Positions 29,288 through 38,178 of a DNA stretch of 64,000 nt are shown one piece after another. The notes beneath the pieces were generated by a model. That model did no database searches, was not told the DNA's origin, and saw only the letters and a program-made list of their open reading frames with translations. The translations under genes were made by a program, and so were the position numbers. Positions within the stretch are counted from its first letter, which is position 1. Every line of letters starts with the position of its first letter. Source of the stretch: Marinobacter santoriniensis NKSG1 (lineage in GTDB: Bacteria; Pseudomonadota; Gammaproteobacteria; Pseudomonadales; Oleiphilaceae); the NCBI RefSeq assembly GCF_000347775.1, contig NZ_APAT01000030.1:1-64000 (forward strand), read 5' to 3'.

Positions 29288-29938
29288 ATGAGTGACTGTC
29301 GCGTAGTTGCCATTTTCAAGTTAGCGCTCGCGTGTGTGCTGGCCCTTGCCATTACCGGCTGTGCTTCGACCATGAGCCGCGTAACGACCTGGGAGGGCAG
29401 TCCCGACGAGGCTGCACAGGCGGCGACGCTGAAAGCACCCGGAGCCATTCGCGTGTTGAAGGTGAATGGCCGCTCCATGACCAATTTCCTGATGGACGAT
29501 ATTGCGCTCGATTACGCGCTGCTGCCGGGGCAGAACCAGGTGGTGTTTACCTATAAGACCATCTGGGCCAAGAAGGGCGTCGTCGAGAACGGAGAGTCGA
29601 AAGTGGATGTGGTAGAAAGCAAGCCCCAGGTGGTTCGCTTTGAGGCGGAGCCCGATTCCGTCTATCGGTTTGCGTTCCAGAAACCGACCTCCCGGACCGA
29701 AGCGCAGGCGCAGATGGAAGATTTCTCGGCTGCGATTGTCTCCGATAGCGGTCAGGAGGTTGCCCGTTCCCAGGTGTGGACGCAGAAAAAGGAACCGGTT
29801 GCCAGGACGTCAATGCCTTCGGCGACCGGGGATGCAGGCAGTGCCGGAAGCGGTTCCGCCCTGGAGCGTCTGAAGGCAATCTGGCCGACGGCGACCGAAG
29901 AAGAGAAGCGGGCCTTCCTTCGCTGGGCCTTCGAGTAA
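29288..29938 (+). CDS. DUF2057 (YccT-like) lipoprotein
   Basis: 216-residue predicted lipoprotein: the signal peptide ends in the lipobox ALAITGC with Cys25. The mature part resembles DUF2057/YccT proteins (APGAIRVLKVNG, then LLPGQNQVVFTYK), a family of envelope proteins. A C-terminal amphipathic segment (RLKAIWPTATEEEKRAFLRW) is separated by an Ala/Gly/Ser linker. ATG 29288 follows AAGGAG at 29278-29283. A TATAGT at 29162-29167 in an AT-rich gap may be a -10 element. Molecular role unknown. Confidence 0.75.
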   Translation: MSDCRVVAIFKLALACVLALAITGCASTMSRVTTWEGSPDEAAQAATLKAPGAIRVLKVNGRSMTNFLMDDIALDYALLPGQNQVVFTYKTIWAKKGVVENGESKVDVVESKPQVVRFEAEPDSVYRFAFQKPTSRTEAQAQMEDFSAAIVSDSGQEVARSQVWTQKKEPVARTSMPSATGDAGSAGSGSALERLKAIWPTATEEEKRAFLRWAFE

Positions 29939-29952
29939 GTCCAGAACAGGCG

Positions 29953-29987
29953 AGACCCTGATCAATGCCGGAAGCGTTTCAGGGTCT
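29953..29987. terminator. Hairpin at convergent gene ends
   Basis: AGACCCTGA (29953-29961) and TCAGGGTCT (29979-29987) form perfect 9-bp arms with a 17-nt loop. They sit between and into the end of the minus-strand acyltransferase gene, just after the plus-strand lipoprotein gene. No clear T run is present, so terminator function is only suggested by position. Confidence 0.35.
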
Positions 29988-31497
29988 TCTGCAGCAGTCC
30001 TTCCAGCGCGGTCAGCAGCTCATCGCCAAGGGCGTGACCTGAAGTCGCCTCGGGCAATTCATCCGGCTCGCAGGCGGGGAGCTTCAGGGCGCATTCCTCA
30101 ATGCTCGCCAGACTGCTTTCCACAAGCTCGGCCAGAGAGTCACCGTTGGCGGCCACGTCCGGACATAGGGTGAAGTTCAGGGTCAGCCGTCCCTGGTAGC
30201 TGACGGCCACAATGACCAGTCCCATGGTGTCGAACAGCGGGGCCGTGTTGTATTGGCGCACCAGTCGGGCGCCCTGGAGATAAAGCGGCACCTGGGGACC
30301 TGGCACGTTGGTGATGGGCAGGTTGAAAACCGGCTGATAGCGCTGGGCGATCTGCAGTTCGGAATACAGTCTTGCCGACAGGGCGAGCATGGTCGATGGC
30401 AGGAGCTCAGTCAGCCGGTCCGCAGCAATGGCTTCCCGGTATGGTTCGGATGCCACCGCGTTACGGTGGATCCGCCGGATTCTCATGGCAGGATCAGGCT
30501 CGCTGGTCGCCAAGTCGAGTAGCATGGCGGACATCTGATTGCCGGTCGCCAGGCGCAGGCTGTTTGATCGAACCGAAATCGGCGTCATGGCCACCAGAGA
30601 GCGATCCATTTTGGTGCCTTGTGATGCCAGGTACCGCCTCAGGGTCTCGGCGCATACCCCCAGCACCACATCGTTAAGCGTGACGTCCCCGAGTGTCGCC
30701 TTGATCGCTTTCAGACGAGACAGATCCACGGTCTTGGCAACGATCTGTCGATTCGCCGTGATTTGGCGGTTGAGAGGGCTGTTGGGTGCCGAAAAGAGCG
30801 GAAAAGGCAGTGGCAGCTTGCGCAACTGCTTGTGAATCAGGCCCCGGGCTGTTGCCTCGGCGGCATTGACTGCCAGAGACGTAAATTGCAACGGAGTTCG
30901 GAGCAGGTTCGCACCCGCCTGCAAGATCACCCGTTCCTCGGACGGCTCCGGGCAGGGTTGCCAGGGCCTGGGCGCCGTGATGGGTCTGGGCTCCGGGGTG
31001 TACTCCAGCAGTTTCCCCATGATTTCCTCGCCACTGAACGCATCAATGGCAGCGTGGTGCAATTTCACAATCAGGGCAAAGGCATTTTTGCCGGACTCCC
31101 CGTCTTCATCCAGTGTGAATCCGTCGACAAAGGTAATGTGCCAGAGAGGCCGGTCCCGTTTCAGAGGCTCTTCGAGGATTCTGGAGGCCAGGGACATGAG
31201 CCCGGACTGGGTACCTTGCTCACCCAGGCTGACGTAGGCGAGATGGCGTTCGATACTGAAATCTGGATCGTCGATCCAGTACGGCCGGCCCAGCCGGAGC
31301 GGGATTTCCTTGAGCCGCTGCCGGAAAACAGGCACCACATGCAGTCGGGAGCGGAGATAGGCGACGAAGGTGCTGAAAGCCAGAGGCTTTTCCCGTTTGC
31401 TCGCGTCGAAAAGGTAGATTCCCCCGATATGCATGGGGCTGGTGTCCGATTCGAGGTACAGGAACGAGGCATCCAGTTCCGACAGCTGCCGCATCAT
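29962..31497 (-). CDS. Wax ester synthase / diacylglycerol acyltransferase (WS/DGAT)
   Basis: 511-residue acyl-CoA-dependent O-acyltransferase making wax esters and/or triacylglycerols as storage lipid. Family motifs are seen: N-terminal LSELDASFLYLE, a PLWH segment near 117, the active-site region HHAAID at residues 147-152, PLNRQI near 255, LNDVVLG near 290, and NVPGP near 405. The active-site motif is HHxxxDA instead of the usual HHxxxDG. A hairpin (31535-31540 with 31549-31554) lies upstream next to TATACT (minus strand, 31525-31530), a possible -10. The LysR gene is upstream on the same strand. Confidence 0.92.
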   Translation of the reverse strand: MMRQLSELDASFLYLESDTSPMHIGGIYLFDASKREKPLAFSTFVAYLRSRLHVVPVFRQRLKEIPLRLGRPYWIDDPDFSIERHLAYVSLGEQGTQSGLMSLASRILEEPLKRDRPLWHITFVDGFTLDEDGESGKNAFALIVKLHHAAIDAFSGEEIMGKLLEYTPEPRPITAPRPWQPCPEPSEERVILQAGANLLRTPLQFTSLAVNAAEATARGLIHKQLRKLPLPFPLFSAPNSPLNRQITANRQIVAKTVDLSRLKAIKATLGDVTLNDVVLGVCAETLRRYLASQGTKMDRSLVAMTPISVRSNSLRLATGNQMSAMLLDLATSEPDPAMRIRRIHRNAVASEPYREAIAADRLTELLPSTMLALSARLYSELQIAQRYQPVFNLPITNVPGPQVPLYLQGARLVRQYNTAPLFDTMGLVIVAVSYQGRLTLNFTLCPDVAANGDSLAELVESSLASIEECALKLPACEPDELPEATSGHALGDELLTALEGLLQKTLKRFRH

Positions 31498-31608
31498 TGA
31501 ACTCCATTGCGCGGGATTTTCTGCAGTATATACGAACCCGGTCTACAGCGGGTTGACCCATTTGTCACCAGGGCCGCCGTCGATGGGGCATGATGTTTCC
31601 TTGCTTTC

Positions 31609-32520
31609 TCAATCGCTTAACCAGGACTGGATGGCACTATCCTGTTTCAGTCGATCCCAGAACCAGGTCAATGCCTTGCCCTGGTCCTCGGCGTGGCGGG
31701 CCAGGTGAAGAATGATGGGAGGGCGGGGTTCATGCACCGGCTTTTCGATGAGGGTGCCCTGTGCCAGGTGGTCCCGTATCCGCGACCGCGGCAGCCAGCC
31801 TACACCAAGACCGGCGGCCTGGAGGGCAATTTTCTGGTCGATGTTGGTGACCGTCAATGTCCGTTGGCGCCTGAAGATCCCCGCGTGCCCCGGGGGCAGG
31901 GATCGTGACGTGTCGGCGGCTACGGCTGCAGGATAGCGGGAGATATCGGACTCCGATAGCGGGGCCTCTGTCGCCGCCAGGGGATGGTCCGGCGATACTG
32001 CGAACACGAAGGCGATGTCCCCCAGGGCGTGGGTAGTGAACTGCCCGGCGGGTTTGCTTGACTGGTCGGCGCCGACAATCAGGTCCACCCGCCGGCTCTG
32101 GAGCGCATCCCAGGCACCTGCAAAGACTTCCTCCACCACTTGAACGTCGACCGGTACACCGAGTTCGTAAAAGTCCCGGATTGCCGGGAACAAACACTCC
32201 GCCGGTAGCAGGGAATTGAAGCCGATCCGAAGGCGGGTTTCCCAGCCCTGGGCTACCTGTTTGGTTGTGTGGGCGAGGTTTTCAGCCGCCTCCAGCAGGG
32301 CGCGTCCCTCTTCAAGCAGATAACGTCCTGCCGAGGTCAGGGACGCCCGATGCCCCGACCGATCGTAGAGCTCGACATCCAGGTCTTCTTCAAGTTTCTG
32401 GACGGTGTAGCTGATGGCAGAGGGTACCCGGAACAGCTCAGCGGCGGCGCCGGCAAAGCTCCCCTTTCGGTCGATGGCGTCAAGAACCTTGAGGGCGTCG
32501 ATGGTGATGGCAGTGTGCAT
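31609..32520 (-). CDS. LysR-family transcriptional regulator
   Basis: 303-residue regulator with an N-terminal winged helix-turn-helix (about 1-62, IDALKVLDAIDRKGSFAGAA and a PSAISYTVQKLEEDL recognition region) and a C-terminal type 2 periplasmic-binding-like effector domain (LRIGFN near 92). The start at 32520 gives the usual LTTR length; the open frame upstream to 32766 runs through the palindromic element and is not coding-like. It is divergent from the glutathionyl-hydroquinone reductase, a common LTTR-target layout, and upstream of WS/DGAT on the same strand. Target and effector are unknown. Confidence 0.9.
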   Translation of the reverse strand: MHTAITIDALKVLDAIDRKGSFAGAAAELFRVPSAISYTVQKLEEDLDVELYDRSGHRASLTSAGRYLLEEGRALLEAAENLAHTTKQVAQGWETRLRIGFNSLLPAECLFPAIRDFYELGVPVDVQVVEEVFAGAWDALQSRRVDLIVGADQSSKPAGQFTTHALGDIAFVFAVSPDHPLAATEAPLSESDISRYPAAVAADTSRSLPPGHAGIFRRQRTLTVTNIDQKIALQAAGLGVGWLPRSRIRDHLAQGTLIEKPVHEPRPPIILHLARHAEDQGKALTWFWDRLKQDSAIQSWLSD

Positions 32521-32616
32521 GTTCGAAATATCTGAGGTTGTTGGCCAGAAATGCTTGTTTGAGAGGGTAGCAGGGTCGCCGGTATTCTGCCTGTTAAATG
32601 CTTGGCTTTGGTGGAA

Positions 32617-32725
32617 ACGGTCGTCGGGTAAGCCCTTCGCAAACACGCCGTAAACCCATCCCTGGGGGCTCGGCATTGCCATCCCTGGCAATGCACGGTT
32701 TGCGAAGGGCTTACCCGACGACCGT
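32617..32725. repeat. 109-bp nested palindromic element (REP/MITE-like)
   Basis: Two perfect 28-bp inverted arms (32617-32644 and 32698-32725) enclose 53 bases. Inside is a perfect 9-bp hairpin, GCATTGCCA (32673-32681) with TGGCAATGC (32686-32694), and a smaller one, CCCA-TCCC-TGGG (32655-32666). The 10-mer CCATCCCTGG occurs twice (32656-32665, 32679-32688) in the two hairpin tips. It lies between divergent genes, 97 bp from the LysR start and 67 bp from the reductase start. No ORF or transposase is linked. It fits a non-autonomous palindromic repeat or a structured RNA. Confidence 0.8.
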
Positions 32726-32792
32726 CCCGAACCGTGGGGTTCGCCCATCAATCGCCACTTTGACATGATCAGCTTTTCTGAGGAGAGGTCTT

Positions 32793-33779
32793 ATGGGGCT
32801 TTTAATCGACGGCAAATGGCACGACCAGTGGTATGACACCGACAAGACCGGTGGCAAGTTCGAGCGGGAGGCGGCGCGTTTCCGGAACTGGGTGACCGCC
32901 GACGGCTCGGCGGGTCCGGCCGGAGAGGGCGGCTTCAAGGCGGAGTCCGGGCGTTATCACCTCTACGTATCCATGGCCTGTCCCTGGGCGCATCGCACGT
33001 TGATTTTCCGGAAGCTCAAGGGGCTGGAGGAACATATCTCTGTGTCCGTGGTGCACCCGGACATGGTGGAAAATGGCTGGGAGTTTCGCCCGGACAGCGA
33101 GCAGCACCGGGATCACCTCTATGGCTTTCAGTTCATGCACCAGATCTACACCAAGGCGGCCCCGGATTATTCCGGGCGGGTGACGGTTCCGACACTCTGG
33201 GACAAGCAGCGGGAGACCATTGTCAGCAACGAGTCTGCTGAAATTATCCGGATGTTCAACTCGGCCTTTAACGGGCTCGACGGCGTTCGTGAGGATCTGG
33301 ATTTTTATCCGGACGCCCTGCAGGACGAGATTGATGAGGTGAATGAGCGGGTCTACAACACGGTCAACAACGGGGTCTACAAGGCCGGTTTCGCCACCGC
33401 CCAGGACAAGTATGAGCAGGCCTATGAGGCACTGTTCGAATCGCTGGACTGGCTCGAGGAGCGTTTGTCAGGACAGCGGTATCTGGTGGGTAGTCAGTTG
33501 ACGGAGGCGGACTGGCGTCTGTTTACCACGTTGATCCGGTTCGACGCCGTCTATTTCAGTCACTTCAAGTGCAATCGGCAGCGAATCGGTGATTTTTCCG
33601 CCCTATCCGCGTACCTGCGGGATCTCTATCAGGTGCCGGGGGTCTCAGGTACTGTCGATATTGCTCAGATCAAGCGTCACTACTACGTCAGCCAGAGAAC
33701 GGTGAATCCCACCCAGATTGTACCGGTGGGCCCGGAGCTGGACTTCAGCGCCCCTCACGGACGCGAAACCCTCAGCTGA
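32793..33779 (+). CDS. yqjG: Glutathionyl-hydroquinone reductase (YqjG/ECM4 family)
   Basis: Omega/Xi-class glutathione-transferase-like reductase (328 residues) that uses glutathione to reduce glutathionyl-hydroquinones. The catalytic Cys is C63 in MACPWAHRTL; the C-terminal helical domain contains YEALFESLDWLEERLSGQRY and TEADWRLFTTLIRFD. GAGGAGAGG immediately precedes the ATG. Its stop overlaps the convergent ispB stop region by eight bases. Possible control by the divergent LysR gene is inferred from layout only. Confidence 0.93.
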   Translation: MGLLIDGKWHDQWYDTDKTGGKFEREAARFRNWVTADGSAGPAGEGGFKAESGRYHLYVSMACPWAHRTLIFRKLKGLEEHISVSVVHPDMVENGWEFRPDSEQHRDHLYGFQFMHQIYTKAAPDYSGRVTVPTLWDKQRETIVSNESAEIIRMFNSAFNGLDGVREDLDFYPDALQDEIDEVNERVYNTVNNGVYKAGFATAQDKYEQAYEALFESLDWLEERLSGQRYLVGSQLTEADWRLFTTLIRFDAVYFSHFKCNRQRIGDFSALSAYLRDLYQVPGVSGTVDIAQIKRHYYVSQRTVNPTQIVPVGPELDFSAPHGRETLS

Positions 33780-34740
33780 CCCGGGCGACAGCGACCTCGG
33801 TCAGCAACTCCATGGCTTCCCTGTGATCCGAGGCGGGCAGGGCTTCCAGGCACGCCCTGGCCTGTTCGGCTTGCTCCTGGGCTCTGGTCATGGTGTATTC
33901 GATCGCGCCGGAGCGTTCCACAATCTCAAGGATCGGGTCCAGGTCGTCCAGGCCGCCCTTGCGGATGGCCTGGCGGATCAGCTGGCTTTCCTCGTCTGAG
34001 CTGTGTGCCATGGCATGAATCAGGGGGAGGGTGGTTTTGCCTTCGGCGAGATCGTCGCCCACGTTTTTGCCCATGGCCTCTGCATCGCCCCGGTAATCCA
34101 GTACGTCGTCCACCAGCTGGAAGGCCAGGCCGAGGTGTTTGCCATAGTCTTTCAGGCCCTGCTCCTGGGCAGCACTGGCGCCCGCCAGCTGGGCTCCGGT
34201 GTGTGAAGCGGCCTCGAACAGCATGGCGGTCTTGTTGTGGATGACCGTCATGTACTGTTCTTCGGTCAGGTCCGGGTTCTTCACGTTCATCAGCTGCATG
34301 ACCTCGCCTTCGGCGATGACCGCCGTGGCGTGGGAGAGCACGTTCATGATCGGCAGGCTTTCAAGCTCGACCATCATCTCGAAGGCCCTTGCGTAGAGGA
34401 AATCCCCTACCAGCACACTGGGTGCGTTGCCCCACTTGGCATTGGCGGTACTGCGCCCGCGGCGAAGGTCCGAGGTGTCGACCACATCATCGTGGAGCAG
34501 GGTGGCTGTGTGCAAAAACTCAATGACCGCCGCGAGTTTCAGGTGGTCCTGCCGATCGTAGCCCACCGCCCGGCTGGCCAGAAGAACCAGCAGGGGGCGA
34601 AGGCGTTTGCCGCCACTTTCGATGATGTAGTGGGCGATCTTCTCCACCAGGGGAACGTCCGACGCGAGCCGCTGGACGATCAGGTCATTAACGCGGCTGA
34701 AGTCGTCCGCCACGGTGTCATAGATACGCTGGGCTGTCAT
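33772..34740 (-). CDS. ispB: Octaprenyl diphosphate synthase (polyprenyl synthetase)
   Basis: Trans-prenyltransferase (322 residues) making the ubiquinone side-chain precursor. It has the first Asp-rich motif in LLHDDVVD near 84-88 and the second in FQLVDDVLDY near 208-214, plus GGKRLRP near 43. The start at 34740 gives the E. coli length; an upstream frame to 34809 is not family-like. It is divergent from rplU, the conserved neighbourhood for ispB. Confidence 0.95.
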   Translation of the reverse strand: MTAQRIYDTVADDFSRVNDLIVQRLASDVPLVEKIAHYIIESGGKRLRPLLVLLASRAVGYDRQDHLKLAAVIEFLHTATLLHDDVVDTSDLRRGRSTANAKWGNAPSVLVGDFLYARAFEMMVELESLPIMNVLSHATAVIAEGEVMQLMNVKNPDLTEEQYMTVIHNKTAMLFEAASHTGAQLAGASAAQEQGLKDYGKHLGLAFQLVDDVLDYRGDAEAMGKNVGDDLAEGKTTLPLIHAMAHSSDEESQLIRQAIRKGGLDDLDPILEIVERSGAIEYTMTRAQEQAEQARACLEALPASDHREAMELLTEVAVARVS

Positions 34741-34843
34741 GCGGCTCAAGGATCCCTTGCTGGTGGTTTCGTTGCTGTTTCTGTTGATAATTCGGGCAGG
34801 TCGCGGCAATGCTAGGTATTGCCGCAGAGAGTGTCAACTTGGC

Positions 34844-34872
34844 TTGTGTTATACGGCGGCTTTTCGTACAAT
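34844..34872 (+). promoter_or_regulatory. Candidate promoter for rplU-rpmA
   Basis: TTGTGT (34844-34849) and TACAAT (34867-34872, 5 of 6 to consensus) are separated by exactly 17 bp in the gap between divergent ispB and rplU, about 110 bp before the rplU ATG. Confidence 0.5.
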
Positions 34873-34982
34873 CACGCGCCCAACTCATCCCAACCTGCGC
34901 TCCCTGCTATAGGGTTGCCAGAGCGCTTCCCTTAGAACCAGGTGGATAAGAGCAGGGATGGGTCAATCGCGGAGACAAGTGA

Positions 34983-35294
34983 ATGTACGCAGTAATTGTG
35001 AGCGGTGGCAAGCAGCACCGCGTAAAAGAAGGCGAAACCCTGAAGCTGGAAAAGCTGGAAGTCGAGACCGGCGGTGCCGTCGAGTTCGATCGCGTCCTGC
35101 TGGTTGCTGATGGCGACGACGTGAAGGTCGGTGCTCCGGTTGTAGACGGTGCCAAGGTCACTGCTGAAGTGGTCAGCCACGGTCGTCACGACAAGGTTCA
35201 GATCATCAAGTTCCGTCGTCGTAAGCACCACATGAAGCGTCAGGGCCACCGTCAGTGGTTTACTGAAGTCAAGATCACGGGTATCAAGGGCTAA
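34983..35294 (+). CDS. rplU: 50S ribosomal protein L21
   Basis: 103-residue ribosomal protein binding 23S rRNA near L20. It has the typical start MYAVIVSGGKQHRVKEGE and the basic C-terminal KFRRRKHHMKRQGHRQ stretch with the family-signature FTEVKITGI end. It is followed 35 bp later by rpmA, the universal pair. Confidence 0.98.
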   Translation: MYAVIVSGGKQHRVKEGETLKLEKLEVETGGAVEFDRVLLVADGDDVKVGAPVVDGAKVTAEVVSHGRHDKVQIIKFRRRKHHMKRQGHRQWFTEVKITGIKG

Positions 35295-35329
35295 GCCCCT
35301 GAGTAACCCCTTAGTTAAGGAGGCTTGTA

Positions 35330-35590
35330 ATGGCTCATAAAAAGGCAGCAGGTAGTACCCGTAACGGTCGCGATTCCGAGTCGAAACGACTTGGTGTGAA
35401 GCGCTTCGGCGGTCAGACCGTATCTGCAGGCAGCATCATCGTTCGCCAGCGTGGCACCCGTTTCCATGCCGGTTCCAACGTTGGTATTGGCAAGGACCAC
35501 ACTCTGTTTGCGAAAGCGGACGGCCAGGTGAAGTTCGAAACCAAAGGCCCGCAGAATCGCAAGTTCGTGAGCATCGTTCCGGCTGCGTAA
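35330..35590 (+). CDS. rpmA: 50S ribosomal protein L27
   Basis: 86-residue ribosomal protein whose flexible N-terminus reaches the peptidyl transferase centre. It begins MAHKKAAGSTRNGRDSESK and contains the RQRGTRFHAGSNVG signature. No N-terminal cleaved extension of the Firmicutes type is present. A good AAGGAGG site precedes the ATG, and a terminator follows. Confidence 0.98.
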   Translation: MAHKKAAGSTRNGRDSESKRLGVKRFGGQTVSAGSIIVRQRGTRFHAGSNVGIGKDHTLFAKADGQVKFETKGPQNRKFVSIVPAA

Positions 35591-35663
35591 GCAGCGGCGA
35601 GCCGGTTCTTTCGAACCTCGGATGTTGTTCGGTTGCTGACAGGTTCAGTGCCGGAGCATCCAG

Positions 35664-35701
35664 AGCCCCGCAAAGCTTCCTCGAGGCTGCGGGGCTTTTT
35701 A
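35664..35701 (+). terminator. Rho-independent terminator after rpmA
   Basis: A 9-bp perfect stem (AGCCCCGCA at 35664-35672 with TGCGGGGCT at 35688-35696) is followed by TTTTT. It lies between rpmA and obgE, so obgE may rely on read-through or its own promoter. Confidence 0.88.
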
Positions 35702-35731
35702 GTTTATGCGCAAGGCGCAAAGGGTTGAATC

Positions 35732-36925
35732 ATGAAATTTGTGGATGAAGCCACCATCATTGTGGAAGCCGGCAAGGGCGGTCACGGCTGTCTGAGTTTC
35801 CGTCGTGAAAAATACGTCCCAAAAGGTGGCCCCGACGGCGGTGACGGCGGGGACGGTGGCTCCGTCTATCTGGAGGCGGATGAATCGCTGAACACGCTGA
35901 TCGATTATCGCTTCCAGCGTAAATTCAAGGCCCAGAACGGCGAGCCGGGCTCCGGCCGCAACTGTACCGGCACCAAGGGTGAGGATCTGGCTCTGCCCGT
36001 GCCCGTGGGTACCACGGTCGTAGACATGGATACCCACGAGGTGCTGGGGGATCTGACCCATCCGGGGCAGCGCCTGAAAGTGGCTCAGGGCGGCTTTCAC
36101 GGCCTCGGCAATACCCGTTTCAAGTCGTCGGTGAATCGGGCGCCACGCCAGACCACCAAAGGATCGGTGGGTGAGGCCCGTAACCTGCGACTGGAGCTCA
36201 AGGTTCTGGCGGATGTGGGGTTGTTAGGGTTGCCCAATGCGGGCAAGTCCACGTTCATCCGTTCGGTGTCGGCGGCCCGGCCCAAAGTCGCCGATTATCC
36301 CTTTACCACGCTGGTGCCCAATCTCGGGGTGGTCAGTGTCCAGGCGCACCAGAGTTTCGTGATCGCCGACATCCCCGGCCTGATTGAGGGGGCGGCAGAG
36401 GGAGCCGGCCTGGGTATTCGCTTCCTGAAGCACCTCGTCCGAACCCGGCTGTTGTTGCACCTGGTGGACGTGGCGCCCTATGACGGCTCGTCTCCCGCTG
36501 AGTCCGTCCGTTCCATCGTGCACGAGCTGGAAAAGTTCAGTGAGACGCTGGCCAATCGTCCGCGCTGGCTGGTACTGAACAAGGTGGATATGATTCCCGA
36601 GCAGGATCGTGATGCCCACTGTCAGGCTATTGTGGATGAGCTTGGCTGGGATGGGCCTGTGTTCCGCATATCGGCTCTCAGTGGTGAAGGTACCAAGGCT
36701 CTGACCCAGGCGGTCATGCGCTGGATTGAAGAGCAGGCGGAAGAGGAAGCGCAGAATCCGGAGTTTGCCGAGGAGGAAGCCGTTCGTCGCCAGCGCATGG
36801 ATGAAGAGGCCCGCGCGAAGATCGAGGCCGACCGCCAGGCTCGCCGGGCGGCCCGGACTGACGATGACGATTTTGATGATGATGACGACGACGGGGACGT
36901 GGAAGTCGTTTACGCGCCCGAATAA
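35732..36925 (+). CDS. obgE: Obg-family GTPase ObgE/CgtA
   Basis: Essential ribosome-associated GTPase (397 residues) in 50S maturation. The glycine-rich Obg fold spans about 1-158 (GGDGGDGGSVYLEAD near 34). The G domain has G1 GLPNAGKST near 166-174, G3 DIPGLIEGA near 213, and G4 NKVD near 283. The C-terminal tail is long and highly acidic, with a run of aspartates before the last ten residues; this tail varies in length among proteobacteria. Confidence 0.97.
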   Translation: MKFVDEATIIVEAGKGGHGCLSFRREKYVPKGGPDGGDGGDGGSVYLEADESLNTLIDYRFQRKFKAQNGEPGSGRNCTGTKGEDLALPVPVGTTVVDMDTHEVLGDLTHPGQRLKVAQGGFHGLGNTRFKSSVNRAPRQTTKGSVGEARNLRLELKVLADVGLLGLPNAGKSTFIRSVSAARPKVADYPFTTLVPNLGVVSVQAHQSFVIADIPGLIEGAAEGAGLGIRFLKHLVRTRLLLHLVDVAPYDGSSPAESVRSIVHELEKFSETLANRPRWLVLNKVDMIPEQDRDAHCQAIVDELGWDGPVFRISALSGEGTKALTQAVMRWIEEQAEEEAQNPEFAEEEAVRRQRMDEEARAKIEADRQARRAARTDDDDFDDDDDDGDVEVVYAPE

Positions 36926-36960
36926 ACCGATAACGCCACTGATGGATTGATTCCGGAATC

Positions 36961-38085
36961 ATGAGTACACGCAGCCAGTTGCGCCAGGCCCGCCGTCTGG
37001 TCATCAAGATCGGAAGCGCCCTGCTGACCAATGATGGCAAAGGTCTGGATGAGGCCGCCCTGAGCCTGTGGGTGGATCAGATTGCCGGGCTCATTGACGA
37101 GGGTGTCGAGGTGGTCGTTGTCTCGTCCGGTGCCGTGGCGGTGGGGATGAGTCGGCTGGGCTGGGTAAGTCGGCCGGATCAGCTGCACGAGCTGCAGGCT
37201 GCGGCAGCTGTAGGTCAGATGGGACTGGTGCAGTCCTGGGAAGCCCAGTTCAAGCGCCACGATGTTCACACTGCACAGATTCTCCTGACCCATGACGACT
37301 TGTCCGATCGCAAGCGTTACCTGAATGGCCGTAGTACGTTACGGGCGCTATTGGATGTCGGTGTGGTTCCCATCGTCAATGAAAACGATACGGTGGTCAC
37401 CGACGAAATCCGCTTTGGTGATAACGATACCCTCGGCGCTCTGGTGGCCAATCTGATCGAGGCAGATGGACTGATCATTCTCACTGACCAGCTGGGGTTG
37501 TTTGACCGGGATCCGAGAAAGCACGCTGATGCCAGGCTTGTCACCGAGCGTAAGGCGAGCGATCGGGAGCTCGACGCCATGGCCGGAGGTGGTGCCGGTG
37601 TTCTCGGGCGTGGTGGCATGCAGACCAAGGTGAGAGCGGCCCGTCTGGCCGCCCGGTCAGGCGCCTTTACCGTGATCGTCGGTGGACGGGTAGAGCGAGC
37701 GATAACACGTCTGCGTCAGGGGGAGGTGATCGGTACGTTGCTGCTCCCCGAGCAGGGTCGGGTGGCTGCGCGCAAGCAGTGGATTGCCGGGCATCTTCAG
37801 ACACGAGGCACGCTGACCCTGGATGCCGGGGCCGTAAAGGTGCTTTGCCTTGGTGGGCGAAGTTTGCTTCCGGTTGGGGTGAAGAGTGTGGCAGGACAGT
37901 TCCGTCGAGGAGAAATGGTCTCCTGTATCGATGAGAGTGGCCGTGAGATTGCCAGGGGATTGGTGAATTACGACGCCGACGAGGCCCGGGCCATTGCCGG
38001 TCGATCCAGTCACCGGATTACCGAGGTGCTTGGCTACATTTCCGACGAGGAAATGATTCACCGGGATAATCTGGTCATCATCTGA
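36961..38085 (+). CDS. proB: Glutamate 5-kinase
   Basis: First enzyme of proline synthesis, phosphorylating glutamate (374 residues). An N-terminal amino-acid kinase domain has VIKIGSALLT near 14 and NENDTV near 140; a C-terminal PUA domain covers about 280-370. Feedback inhibition by proline is known for the family. It follows obgE by 35 bp and faces rpsT across a shared terminator. Confidence 0.96.
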   Translation: MSTRSQLRQARRLVIKIGSALLTNDGKGLDEAALSLWVDQIAGLIDEGVEVVVVSSGAVAVGMSRLGWVSRPDQLHELQAAAAVGQMGLVQSWEAQFKRHDVHTAQILLTHDDLSDRKRYLNGRSTLRALLDVGVVPIVNENDTVVTDEIRFGDNDTLGALVANLIEADGLIILTDQLGLFDRDPRKHADARLVTERKASDRELDAMAGGGAGVLGRGGMQTKVRAARLAARSGAFTVIVGGRVERAITRLRQGEVIGTLLLPEQGRVAARKQWIAGHLQTRGTLTLDAGAVKVLCLGGRSLLPVGVKSVAGQFRRGEMVSCIDESGREIARGLVNYDADEARAIAGRSSHRITEVLGYISDEEMIHRDNLVII

Positions 38086-38136
38086 CCGCAGGCGGACTTT
38101 GCCTTTGCTCGCTGCTAGCTTTTGCGAAGGCATAAA

Positions 38137-38163
38137 AAAACCGGCTCGGAAGCCGGTTTTTCT
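38137..38163. terminator. Bidirectional terminator between proB and rpsT
   Basis: A 10-bp perfect stem (AAAACCGGCT at 38137-38146 with AGCCGGTTTT at 38151-38160) has A-rich and T-rich flanks on both sides, so it can stop transcription of proB (plus) and rpsT (minus). Confidence 0.85.
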
Positions 38164-38178
38164 GGTTCTGGAAAACGC

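Noticed and set aside
32521..32766. N-terminal extension of the LysR gene through the palindromic element
   Set aside because: The extension would add 82 residues with no family similarity, including a translation of the inverted repeat; the Met at 32520 gives the normal LysR length.
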